A DNA stretch of 23,658 nt from Treponema sp. UBA6988 (lineage in GTDB: Bacteria; Spirochaetota; Spirochaetia; Treponematales; Treponemataceae), in the NCBI GenBank assembly GCA_002448445.1, contig DJYC01000055.1:1-23658 (forward strand), written 5' to 3'. The notes below the pieces were generated by a model. It was not told where the DNA came from and searched no databases. It saw only the letters and a program-made list of their open reading frames with translations. This document shows, in pieces, positions 1 to 6,946 of the stretch (positions are counted from its first letter, which is position 1; each line of letters starts with the position of its first letter). Both the position numbers and the translations under genes were made by a program.

Positions 1-161
1 CCACCCTGTGCTGTATCATACTTCAAAAGGTGAGCAAGCATCTTTGGGCTTGTAAGGTCGTTGATTGCAACAACTTCATAACCCTCAGCGTCGAACATCT
101 GGCGGAAAGCCAAACGGCCGATACGACCAAAACCGTTAATAGCAACTCTAACATTAGCCAT
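1..161 (-). CDS. gap: Glyceraldehyde-3-phosphate dehydrogenase, N-terminal part (partial)
   Basis: This is the first 53 codons of type I GAPDH, the glycolytic enzyme that oxidises glyceraldehyde-3-phosphate to 1,3-bisphosphoglycerate with NAD in the cytoplasm. The start reads MANVRVAINGFGRIGRLAFR, the classic Rossmann nucleotide-binding motif (INGFGRIGR at residues 8-16), followed by VVAINDL and then a lysine-tyrosine-aspartate segment (LLKYDTAQGG) typical of the family. The gene runs off the left edge of the window, so the catalytic cysteine is not visible. The ATG at 161 is preceded by a good ribosome binding site, AGGAGAT (167-173), and by a candidate promoter at 196-224. Identification is secure from the motif alone. 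Confidence 0.96.
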   Translation of the reverse strand, partial: MANVRVAINGFGRIGRLAFRQMFDAEGYEVVAINDLTSPKMLAHLLKYDTAQG

Positions 162-195
162 AATATATCTCCTAAAAAAGAAATTCTTACAATAG

Positions 196-224
196 AATAT
201 AACTCTTTTTTCAAAATCGTTCAA
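196..224 (-). promoter_or_regulatory. Candidate sigma-70 promoter of gap
   Basis: On the minus strand a -35 box TTGAAC (219-224) and a -10 box TATATT (196-201) are separated by exactly 17 bases. The predicted transcript starts near 189 and gives a leader of about 28 bases that contains the AGGAGAT ribosome binding site. This is a consensus match only. Confidence 0.5.
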
Positions 225-491
225 TAGCCTTTGGCAAATACAGCCCTTTTATTAATTTGGAGCACATTGCTTTAAAACCACCACATTCCTTGGCTAAAAC
301 CGGCAGACACTGCCCTTAGACCCCGCCATCCAGGGTTCCGGCTCCCGCCTCCATTGCCTAACGGCAACCCGCCTGCGGCGGGCCCTTACTGTCGGGGCTA
401 GGCTTCTTTTGTCCCTGCACCCGCAACACAGCGTCCAGCGGCCAGTCGAAGGGCCGTTTTTCCCACCAGCCCCCTTTGCCACATTTTGCAC
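225..491. repeat. GC-rich intergenic patch with adjacent hairpins
   Basis: The 162-553 gap holds no convincing gene. Its centre (about 295-480) is much richer in G+C than its surroundings. It contains two hairpins side by side: TTGCC-TAAC-GGCAA (354-367) and CCCGCC-TGC-GGCGGG (368-382). A 65-codon open frame on the minus strand (294-491) is rich in arginine and tryptophan. It looks like a by-product of the base composition rather than a protein. The sharp compositional contrast suggests a dispersed intergenic repeat or an inserted segment, but no second copy lies in this window. Confidence 0.4.
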
Positions 492-519
492 TTGAATTTT
501 ACAAAATCTGCCGTATAAT
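492..519 (+). promoter_or_regulatory. Candidate promoter of the surface lipoprotein gene
   Basis: A -35 box TTGAAT (492-497) and a perfect -10 box TATAAT (514-519) are spaced by 16 bases. The ATG at 554 lies about 28 bases past the predicted start, with a Shine-Dalgarno-like AAAGGGGG at 541-548. Confidence 0.55.
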
Positions 520-553
520 ATAGTATAGAGTCATTCCCACAAAGGGGGTTGTC

Positions 554-3500
554 ATGAAAAAAAGTCTTTTTGCCACTATTATTGCAATTACAGCAGTATG
601 TGAAATAACAACACTTTTCTCATGTTCCGGTCTAGTCTCTCCCTCAGTACCAGACAATGCACCAGAATCCAGCAAGCAAGAACAGGGCTACAGCTTGAGG
701 GGAACATTTTGCCTTGGAAACGTAACGGCAGTTCCCCGCCAAACCATTGATTCCCCAGAGACAGGTAACCGCAACGCAATACCAACCATAAGCGACCTCA
801 CCTATTCAGTAACAGCAAGACGCAGCTCCGACAATGCCTTGGTCTATGGTGAATTAAGCCCCGACAACAAGGAATTCTTCTTCAACAACACGCTTACGGC
901 AGGAACCTGGCAAATCACGGCATACGCAAAACAGGATGAATCCACCATCCTACAAAGCGAGCCAAAAGCAGTAACGCTAGACCCTTCATCGCCATACGCA
1001 ACAGAAAGCCTCTTTTTGATTCCGGGTCCCGGAAACGGAACCGTTAACCTTACAATAAGCTGGGAAACAGGCAGCGGAATAGGTTACTGCACCTACGAAA
1101 GCAGCATTCCAAGCCTTTCCTCCGGTAACAGCGGCACTGACCCAGCAACAAGCCTTAACATACAGGCCGCTACAGTAGCCACTGGAACATACGAACTGAC
1201 CCTTAAATTTTATAAGGATGCAAGCAGCGCAGCAAACTCCATTCCCCTTTATTCTTGCACAGAATACGTTGCGGTATACTCAGAGCTCACAACAAACTCT
1301 TGGACAAGCGGAACAGCCCCTCATATAAGCGGAACAAACTTTAGCGTAACGGAAGACTGTGTAAAGACATTCGTATACAGAAAAGTCTACGTGTCCGCAA
1401 GCGGCTACCCGGCAGGAGAAGCCACAGGAACATCCGAACGCCCCTTTAACACAATGGAAGCCGCCATGGCCCGCCTTAACGAAGTTGCATCCAGCCTAAG
1501 CTCAACAATGGCCATCACAGAAAGCAACCCCTGGGAACTGCATGTTATTGGAACAATTACGGCAACAAGCATTTACGGGAATGCCTTTATAGACGTACCA
1601 GGCTCCATAGGCTTCCTTAAAATAGTTGGTGAAGGAAGCGGTGCTACACTAGACGCAGACCAAAAAGGGCGTGTACTGAATGTGCAGTCAAATGCAAATG
1701 TCAAAATACAGGACATAACGCTAAAAAACGGTTCTACCGCAGGGGACGGTGGCGGTGTCTACGTTGCAAACAATGCAAGTTTTACGGTACTAAGCGGCAG
1801 CACAATCACCGGGAACACCGCAAAAGACGGCGGCGGAATCTATGCCGACTGCAAAAGTCTTGGAATTAATTACGGTTCCATAAAAGGAAACACGGCAAAC
1901 GGGCAAGGAAACAACGTATACATCAAAAAAGCTCAAACCCTAAGCGGACCAAGCGGAAACGGCGCATACTTTGACGACAGCACAAGTTCCAACGGCAAGG
2001 CAGATGCCGTATGCTTAAATACAAACAGTCAGTTTGCAAGGTTCAACAACCCCGGCAGCGGAAGCACAGACTTCCAGTCCTTCATCAAAAATTCAGGTTC
2101 CATATTCAACACAGACTATGCTGCAAATTTTTACCTTGGAAACACCACGGACACTACAGAAAAGACATGGACGGCTACAAGGAACATAAATCCAAACTTG
2201 GAGCTGTCAATAATCTGCACATCCACGAACAATAACGTTAAGGCAACAATAAAACCCGCATCATCATTTTCTGACCAACAACTTGTCTACCATAACATTA
2301 ACAAAGAACTTTTGCTAAAAAAAATAATTCTGGACGGAAACAACTCGGTAAGGTGCATTACCAATCTTAACGGAAGCCTAACAATGCAAAGCAGCACTCT
2401 TACAAAAGGGGGAGGAAACCTTACAAGTGGCGCAGGTCTTTTCATTCCCGGAGGAAGTGCCACTATAGATGCAAACAGCTCCATTACAGCATGCGACAAC
2501 TCCGCAAATTCAGGTTCCAAAGGTGGCGGTGTCCATATTGATGATGGTGCAAGCCTTACTTTCTCTGGTAAAATTTATGGATGTGCGGCAATAAAAGGAG
2601 GAGGAATCTATTTAGAAGACGGCAGCGTAACGCTAAAGGACAATGCGGTTGTAGGAAAATCAGTTACTTCAGGTTATCCATCAGAATCAGAAAGTGATGC
2701 AAACAAAGCTACCAATGGTGCCGGTGTTTATGTTGAAAGCGGAACTTTCAATATGGAAGGAAACTCAAAAGTCTCTTACAACTATGCCTGCATTGGCTCT
2801 ACTCAAAAACAAAAAAAGGGCGGCGGAATTTATGTGAAAAACGGAACTGTCAACATAGGCACAAGCTCTTCCCATACTGCATCCGTATGCAACAATGCCA
2901 ACTCCAGTGGAAGAAGCGGCGGAGGAATATACATAGAAGATGGAACAGTTAACCTTTACGGTAGCGTAAAGAGCAACAATTGCACAGGGATGGATTTACA
3001 CGGAGGAACCCTTAATACATTCGATGGGGCTGAGATTTCACAAAATTCATCCAACCTGCAAGCTTCAAACCTCTACGGAAGTGGAGTTACAATTGGAAAT
3101 TCATTAGCCACACTGAACATGAACGGCGGCAGCATAACTTCAAACACAGACTATGATGTGGATTTCACCATGGGTAATTTCAAAATGTCCGGCAACTCAC
3201 AGGCAGGAAAAGTTTGTCTTAAGACATCTGATGTAGATCATTCAGGAGCTGATCCCTTTGCAACAATAGAAATCAAAGATGACCTTACATCAAGTTCCGC
3301 TGCAACAATAATACCAATAAACGCAACAGGGACATACGCTGATTTTAGCTACGGCAACTACATAGTACTTTTAGGCTCTAGCTCCCTCGTTGCCGCAAAC
3401 TGCGCAAAATTTGCCGTGGCAGATGATGCAGACGGCAACAAATGGTGCGTCGCTGCCGATGGCAATCTTTGCAGACTTTTGCAGCCAGATACTTCGGCTG

Positions 3501-4027
3501 TAACTATTACAGACCCTGCTCAGTCATGGGTTGTAACAAGCAGCAACAGTAAGGAAATAACCTTAAAACTACAGAACACTTTTAATCCTACCTTTGACGT
3601 TACGCTCAGAAATCTTAACAAACCGTTTGAAAGTGATTGCAGCGCACTCTATATACAAAACAACGTCACCTCATCAAGCCTTCCCCCTTTATGCATGGGC
3701 GTAAACCTGATTTTGGAAGGGGACAATACACTAATCGGTTCTCACCACGGAGGCATACAGCTGAAGTCAAACCCCTGCACAGATATAATACTTACATTTG
3801 ACACAAAAACAACCGCAACGCTTACTTTTGACGGTAAACCTGGAACTGACGGAGGAGAGCCTACTAGCCTATACGTAGAAAACGGTGGTGGGCCAACAAT
3901 AGGTATTGCATCCGGGCTTACCTTCTCCGGAAGCATTGGCAGTACAACATACACCAATGCAAATGCTTTCTTTGCCGATGCCAGAAGTACAACACAAAGC
4001 TGCACCTTCACCATCACGCGACCATAG
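554..4027 (+). CDS. Large surface lipoprotein with Pmp-like GGGIY beta-helix repeats
   Basis: The 1157-residue product begins with a lipoprotein signal peptide: MKKS, a hydrophobic stretch, then the lipobox LFSC with the lipidated cysteine at residue 24. Residues of about 25-270 look like beta-sandwich modules. Between about residues 390 and 870 there are at least seven GG(G/A)(I/V)(Y/H) motifs (near 397, 425, 655, 681, 720, 754 and 787). They are interleaved with ITGN, GNTA and VYVESG-type strands. This is the pattern of right-handed parallel beta-helix passengers such as chlamydial polymorphic membrane proteins and other adhesin-like proteins. The C-terminal 200 residues hold further Thr/Ser-rich beta modules. 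No autotransporter beta-barrel or terminal aromatic signature is visible, so anchoring is probably by lipid. Role in adhesion or surface variation is inference. No co-transcribed neighbour is apparent. Confidence 0.8.
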   Translation: MKKSLFATIIAITAVCEITTLFSCSGLVSPSVPDNAPESSKQEQGYSLRGTFCLGNVTAVPRQTIDSPETGNRNAIPTISDLTYSVTARRSSDNALVYGELSPDNKEFFFNNTLTAGTWQITAYAKQDESTILQSEPKAVTLDPSSPYATESLFLIPGPGNGTVNLTISWETGSGIGYCTYESSIPSLSSGNSGTDPATSLNIQAATVATGTYELTLKFYKDASSAANSIPLYSCTEYVAVYSELTTNSWTSGTAPHISGTNFSVTEDCVKTFVYRKVYVSASGYPAGEATGTSERPFNTMEAAMARLNEVASSLSSTMAITESNPWELHVIGTITATSIYGNAFIDVPGSIGFLKIVGEGSGATLDADQKGRVLNVQSNANVKIQDITLKNGSTAGDGGGVYVANNASFTVLSGSTITGNTAKDGGGIYADCKSLGINYGSIKGNTANGQGNNVYIKKAQTLSGPSGNGAYFDDSTSSNGKADAVCLNTNSQFARFNNPGSGSTDFQSFIKNSGSIFNTDYAANFYLGNTTDTTEKTWTATRNINPNLELSIICTSTNNNVKATIKPASSFSDQQLVYHNINKELLLKKIILDGNNSVRCITNLNGSLTMQSSTLTKGGGNLTSGAGLFIPGGSATIDANSSITACDNSANSGSKGGGVHIDDGASLTFSGKIYGCAAIKGGGIYLEDGSVTLKDNAVVGKSVTSGYPSESESDANKATNGAGVYVESGTFNMEGNSKVSYNYACIGSTQKQKKGGGIYVKNGTVNIGTSSSHTASVCNNANSSGRSGGGIYIEDGTVNLYGSVKSNNCTGMDLHGGTLNTFDGAEISQNSSNLQASNLYGSGVTIGNSLATLNMNGGSITSNTDYDVDFTMGNFKMSGNSQAGKVCLKTSDVDHSGADPFATIEIKDDLTSSSAATIIPINATGTYADFSYGNYIVLLGSSSLVAANCAKFAVADDADGNKWCVAADGNLCRLLQPDTSAVTITDPAQSWVVTSSNSKEITLKLQNTFNPTFDVTLRNLNKPFESDCSALYIQNNVTSSSLPPLCMGVNLILEGDNTLIGSHHGGIQLKSNPCTDIILTFDTKTTATLTFDGKPGTDGGEPTSLYVENGGGPTIGIASGLTFSGSIGSTTYTNANAFFADARSTTQSCTFTITRP

Positions 4028-4144
4028 ATGGCATTGTGCAATGCAAACCTTTATTCGCAATCTGCCTACAAAAAAGCACCTTGCCATCCGTCATTCTGAA
4101 CTTGATTCAGAATCTGTCCAAAGCAAAAGTGAAAACTTATACAG

Positions 4145-4200
4145 ACCCTGAATCCACATTCGTAGCAAGTGCGTGCGAATGTGGCGTAGCAGTTCAGGGT
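4145..4200. repeat. Nested hairpin, conserved-loop family, copy 1
   Basis: An outer perfect stem of 8 bp (ACCCTGAA 4145-4152 with TTCAGGGT 4193-4200) encloses an inner perfect stem of 9 bp (CCACATTCG 4154-4162 with CGAATGTGG 4176-4184). The inner loop is TAGCAAGTGCGTG (4163-4175). The same loop core recurs on unrelated stems at 9298-9326 and, with two changes, at 9452-9478. Confidence 0.75.
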
Positions 4201-4267
4201 GACTGCTTTCAAGTTCCAGACCCAATGTTCAAATATTGCAAACAAACCCTAGCCGGGATTGGAGGGG

Positions 4268-4293
4268 TTGCGAAGCAAGTACCCGAAGGGTAC
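4268..4293. repeat. Two abutting GAA-triloop hairpins
   Basis: TTGC-GAA-GCAA (4268-4278) is followed with no gap by GTACCC-GAA-GGGTAC (4279-4293). Both are perfect stems closed by a C-G pair around GAA. The DNA heptamer GCGAAGC, which folds around this triloop, is known from biophysical work to be exceptionally stable, and it appears here exactly at 4270-4276. Confidence 0.7.
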
Positions 4294-4389
4294 CGGCCGG
4301 AGGGCAAGCCCCGCAAAGCCCGTAACAAGACAAATCCCGAAGGGTCAGTTTCACCATTAAGGCGGCTCCAGAAAAAGAAAGAAAACTAG

Positions 4390-5214
4390 CTAGATGATTC
4401 CCCCCCAGGGGATTCCAAAATTATTGCAGAGGGTTTTGTATTCTGCTTCCTGAACTGGCGTTGCAGCTGTTACAAAGAAGGCCATGTCTTGGGGCAGGGA
4501 TTTTTGGCTTTCCATGCCTCCGCTACCAGCTTCCTCTACCCTAAGAGCCTGCTTTGCAACCCCTTCCCTGCTGTCCACAACCCGCACGTCCTTTCCTGCC
4601 GCCGCCTGAATGTCTTTTGCAATGTGGGTAAAGTGGGTGCAGCCAAGGATTATGGTGTCGCAGCCATTTTGTGCAAAAAAGTCTACTGCAGGTTTTACGG
4701 CATCCATCCGCTCCTGCATTGACGAGGTAAAAAGTTTTTCTTCTATAAAAGAGACAAGGTCCGGGTCGCCGCGCAAAAATACCTGGCAGTCGCTTGCAAA
4801 TTCGCTTACCAGCCTTTGGTTGTAGGGATGGCGCACGGTGGCGTTTGTTGCAAGAAGCCCTATCCTTTTGTTTTTGGTTACCCTTGCGGCAAGTCTTATT
4901 GCGGGAACAGTCCCAACAATTGGAAGGGAGGGAAATGCAGTGCGCAATTCGGGAAGGGTCGTTACGCTGATTGTATTGCAGGCAACCACAATTGCACGTG
5001 GGTTCCATTTTTCAACGATGAGCTTTACCGCACTAGAGGCGCATGACAAAATTTGCTCGGATGATTTTTCACCGTAGGGAAAGTGCAGGGTGTCTCCCAA
5101 ATAGATGCAGCGGCTTTGAGGGGATTTTTCCTTTAGCTCTAGCATGTAGGGAATTCCGCCAGTTCCGCTGTCCAAGAATGCAAAGTCAATATAAGGTCTT
5201 GTAGAAGTGTTCAT
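4390..5214 (-). CDS. murI: Glutamate racemase
   Basis: MurI converts L-glutamate to D-glutamate for the second position of the peptidoglycan stem peptide, in the cytoplasm and without cofactor. The 274-residue protein has the usual family length. It shows the N-terminal DSGTGG motif (15-20, with catalytic Asp15-Ser16), FPYG (45-48), the first catalytic cysteine in VVACNT (Cys79) and the second in LGCTHF (Cys192). It starts 26 bases after the stop of the zinc-ribbon gene at 5241-5525 and is probably co-transcribed with it. There is no clear Shine-Dalgarno before its ATG. Downstream, the gene faces the lipoprotein gene across a hairpin-rich gap. murE elsewhere in the window acts in the same pathway. 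Confidence 0.95.
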   Translation of the reverse strand: MNTSTRPYIDFAFLDSGTGGIPYMLELKEKSPQSRCIYLGDTLHFPYGEKSSEQILSCASSAVKLIVEKWNPRAIVVACNTISVTTLPELRTAFPSLPIVGTVPAIRLAARVTKNKRIGLLATNATVRHPYNQRLVSEFASDCQVFLRGDPDLVSFIEEKLFTSSMQERMDAVKPAVDFFAQNGCDTIILGCTHFTHIAKDIQAAAGKDVRVVDSREGVAKQALRVEEAGSGGMESQKSLPQDMAFFVTAATPVQEAEYKTLCNNFGIPWGGII

Positions 5215-5240
5215 TTTTATTACCGTTCAGAAAGCCGCCA

Positions 5241-5525
5241 TCAGCCAAAAAGAGACTCAAAGGCTTTTTTTGCATCTTCTGCTTTTTTGCTTGCGGAACC
5301 CGCCGCACCTGAAGTCCACTCCCTTTTTATGCGGAAGGTGTCGCAGAAGTTGGCCTTTTCCTTGTCCGCTACAAGTTCCTCCGCGCTTTCGTGGCAGTCG
5401 TGATAGCTTCCAGGCTCGTAAAAAAGGCAATTCCTGCACGAATGCAAGTCCGAGTGGCATTCAGGACATTCAGAGGCCCTGGAGACATTTTCCAAAGTGA
5501 CGGTTTTTCCGCATTTCCAGCACAT
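5241..5525 (-). CDS. Small zinc-ribbon protein of unknown function
   Basis: The 94-residue protein is dense in cysteine: CWKC (2-5), CPEC (20-23), CRNC (30-33), then Cys44 and Cys61. The first two pairs make a zinc ribbon. The CRNCLFYEPGSYHDC stretch and the later KANFCDTF look like a second conserved metal or structural motif. The C-terminus is alanine/lysine-rich and probably flexible. I recognise this as a widespread conserved hypothetical type without an assigned job. It lies immediately upstream of murI and is read first from a candidate promoter at 5532-5560. The predicted transcription start falls on the A of its ATG and there is no Shine-Dalgarno sequence. Confidence 0.8.
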   Translation of the reverse strand: MCWKCGKTVTLENVSRASECPECHSDLHSCRNCLFYEPGSYHDCHESAEELVADKEKANFCDTFRIKREWTSGAAGSASKKAEDAKKAFESLFG

Positions 5526-5531
5526 GATTCA

Positions 5532-5560
5532 ATTTTAACCATTTGACTAAATGATTTCAA
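5532..5560 (-). promoter_or_regulatory. Promoter for zinc-ribbon gene/murI, predicted leaderless
   Basis: On the minus strand TTGAAA (5555-5560) and TAAAAT (5532-5537) are separated by 17 bases. Six bases then lead to the ATG at 5525-5523, so the canonical start point is the A of the start codon. The box overlaps the oppositely directed promoter at 5543-5571. Confidence 0.6.
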
Positions 5561-5571
5561 TACCGTAAAGT
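5543..5571 (+). promoter_or_regulatory. Promoter for pentapeptide gene, predicted leaderless
   Basis: TTGACT (5543-5548) and TAAAGT (5566-5571) are separated by 17 bases. Exactly six bases follow before the ATG at 5578, which puts the predicted start point on the A of that ATG. No Shine-Dalgarno sequence is present. Confidence 0.55.
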
Positions 5572-5577
5572 ATTTGT

Positions 5578-6291
5578 ATGTACGCTTTTCACAAATGCCA
5601 GTGCCCAGGATGCACAAAACCAGCCATTACGCTTTACGATGATAACGGAAACATAATGGAAGACCAGAATTGGTGCCTGGAGCACAGCCCAGACAAAGAT
5701 TTTGTAAGAGAAAACATCCACAAGTACCTGCAAAGCCACGACAGGATAATCGGCATGAATGCAGAGGGGCTAAAAATAGAAAACTTGAATATTTCCGGCA
5801 AGCGTTTCTACGGCTGCAACCTCCAGCACTGCACTTTTTCAAACCTTCACGGAGATAACATAAGGCTTCGCATGTGCATGCTGGACTTTTCCGTCTTTAC
5901 CGACTGCAGCTTTTTGCACGGCAACACCCAGTTCTGCTCTTTTGCTGGCTCCAAATTTGTGCACGTGCTTTTTACCAACAGCGACATGATTCACAACAAC
6001 TTTAACGGAATCACCGCCTACCAGTGCAGCTTTGACGATTCAGACCTCTACAACAGCCGCTTTATAAAGGCAATGCTCATAAACACGTCCATGAACAACT
6101 GCAACCTAAAAAAGACTGTCTTCTACGAGTCCATGAGGGAGGGCGTGGGATTCAGGCTTTCCAACACAAGGGAATCCCTCATAGACCGCAACAAGGGCGG
6201 CCTCATGGGAGACTTTGGAATCCGCTACAAGGACATGGATGACGTTCTAATGCCAAGGAACGAAGATGACCAAAAGGAGGTATTCCTGTGA
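5578..6291 (+). CDS. Pentapeptide-repeat protein with N-terminal zinc-binding-like motif
   Basis: This 237-residue protein opens with a cysteine cluster (Cys7, Cys9, Cys12, then Cys33 and His36: HKCQCPGC and WCLEH) that looks like a small zinc site. Residues of about 64-185 form a pentapeptide-repeat region with the A(N/D)LXX-type pattern in degenerate form (for example LKIENLNISG, NLQHCTFSNL, CSFDDSDLYNSRF, NNCNLKKTVF). This predicts a right-handed quadrilateral beta-helix. Such folds can mimic DNA, as in Qnr and MfpA, or act as scaffolds, but nothing here fixes a target. The C-terminal 45 residues are charged and contain no repeats. The stop overlaps the GTG start of the next gene by four bases, so the two are translationally coupled. 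The promoter is divergent from the zinc-ribbon/murI unit. Confidence 0.8.
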   Translation: MYAFHKCQCPGCTKPAITLYDDNGNIMEDQNWCLEHSPDKDFVRENIHKYLQSHDRIIGMNAEGLKIENLNISGKRFYGCNLQHCTFSNLHGDNIRLRMCMLDFSVFTDCSFLHGNTQFCSFAGSKFVHVLFTNSDMIHNNFNGITAYQCSFDDSDLYNSRFIKAMLINTSMNNCNLKKTVFYESMREGVGFRLSNTRESLIDRNKGGLMGDFGIRYKDMDDVLMPRNEDDQKEVFL

Positions 6292-6872
6292 AAATCTATT
6301 TTCACCTCTGCCTTGATGAATTCTCAAACAGCTACCTTGTGGTGAACGACGACCCCAAGGTTATGGAAGCGCTAATCATAGACCCGGTCGTTATTTCCGA
6401 GGAAATCATAAACCAGATAGAAAAAGGCGGCTACAAGCTTACCGGCGTTCTTATAACCCACAACAGGGAAAGCCTGATTCATCCGCTTACGACGCTAAAA
6501 AAAATATATTCTCCATACATCTATGCGGCTGACTACGAGATTGCCGGCAGCAAGTCCATCGTAATTCATGGGGACGGCCACCTTAAGGTTGCAGGGCTTG
6601 AAGTTGAATACTACTCGGTACCAGGGCACGCCTCGGACAGCATGCTCTTCAAGATAGGAAACATACTCTTTACAGGCGATGTAATAACTTCTGGAATCAT
6701 AGGCGAAACATCCGGCTCTTATTTTAAGGGAATGCTCTGTGAGAACATAGAAAAAAAGATTTACTCGCAGACGGACGGAACTGTAATCATGCCGGGACAC
6801 GGGCCGCCATCAACTGTTGCGGCAGAACGCAGGTTCAATCTGGACACAAATGAAAAAAAGAGGCAGTCCTAG
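6288..6872 (+). CDS. Metallo-beta-lactamase-fold protein with degraded metal site
   Basis: The 194-residue product has the general outline of the short glyoxalase II-like branch of the MBL superfamily: an initial beta-strand region, LITHN (56-59), VPGHASDSM (111-119), LFTGDVI (127-133) and MPGHGPPS (168-175). The diagnostic HxHxDH motif is broken. His58 remains, but the next positions read N-R-E-S-L, so the second histidine, the aspartate and the third histidine are replaced by Arg60, Ser62 and Leu63. His114, Asp131 and His171 are kept. A hydrolase with ordinary two-metal chemistry is therefore unlikely; a one-metal or non-catalytic role is possible. The GTG start at 6288 is supported by AAGGAGG (6274-6280) and by the GTGA overlap with the upstream stop. 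Confidence 0.82.
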   Translation: MKIYFHLCLDEFSNSYLVVNDDPKVMEALIIDPVVISEEIINQIEKGGYKLTGVLITHNRESLIHPLTTLKKIYSPYIYAADYEIAGSKSIVIHGDGHLKVAGLEVEYYSVPGHASDSMLFKIGNILFTGDVITSGIIGETSGSYFKGMLCENIEKKIYSQTDGTVIMPGHGPPSTVAAERRFNLDTNEKKRQS

Positions 6873-6905
6873 GGCAAGGGAAATATGTTGGGCAACATGC
6901 CCTAG
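6869..6905. repeat. Nested hairpin spanning the stop codon of the MBL-fold gene
   Basis: CTAGGGC (6869-6875) pairs with GCCCTAG (6899-6905) and encloses ATGTTG-GG-CAACAT (6885-6898). The stop TAG at 6870-6872 lies in the outer stem. A partly similar GGCAACATGC follows at 6922-6931. It lies between convergent genes and could serve as a terminator, although no T-run follows on either strand. Confidence 0.5.
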
Positions 6906-6946
6906 CAATATGACTGGCAACATGCTGGACAAAAATCCGCAGGCCT

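Larger units (their letters stand above)
4028..4389. repeat. Intergenic region with stacked hairpins
   Basis: No gene is convincing here. A 117-codon open frame (4036-4389) simply reads through the palindromes. In order the region holds: GCATTG-TG-CAATGC (4031-4044), a weak terminator-like hairpin just past the lipoprotein stop; ATTCTGAA-CTTGA-TTCAGAAT (4093-4113), which resembles a dispersed palindrome seen in many bacterial genomes; a nested hairpin at 4145-4200; two back-to-back hairpins at 4268-4293 with GAA loops; and CCC-GAA-GGG (4336-4344). The gap separates the plus-strand lipoprotein from the convergent murI, and bidirectional termination is a possible job. Confidence 0.6.

Noticed and set aside
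294..491. 65-codon arginine-rich frame on the minus strand
   Set aside because: It follows the GC-rich patch and its hairpins, and has no start signal. It is better explained as repeat DNA.
4145..4344. CRISPR-like or tandem repeat array
   Set aside because: The units are individual hairpins with different stems and irregular spacing, without constant repeats and unique spacers, and no cas genes are near.
4036..4389. 117-codon open frame after the lipoprotein gene
   Set aside because: It reads through several perfect palindromes, has no ribosome binding site and shows no recognisable protein pattern.
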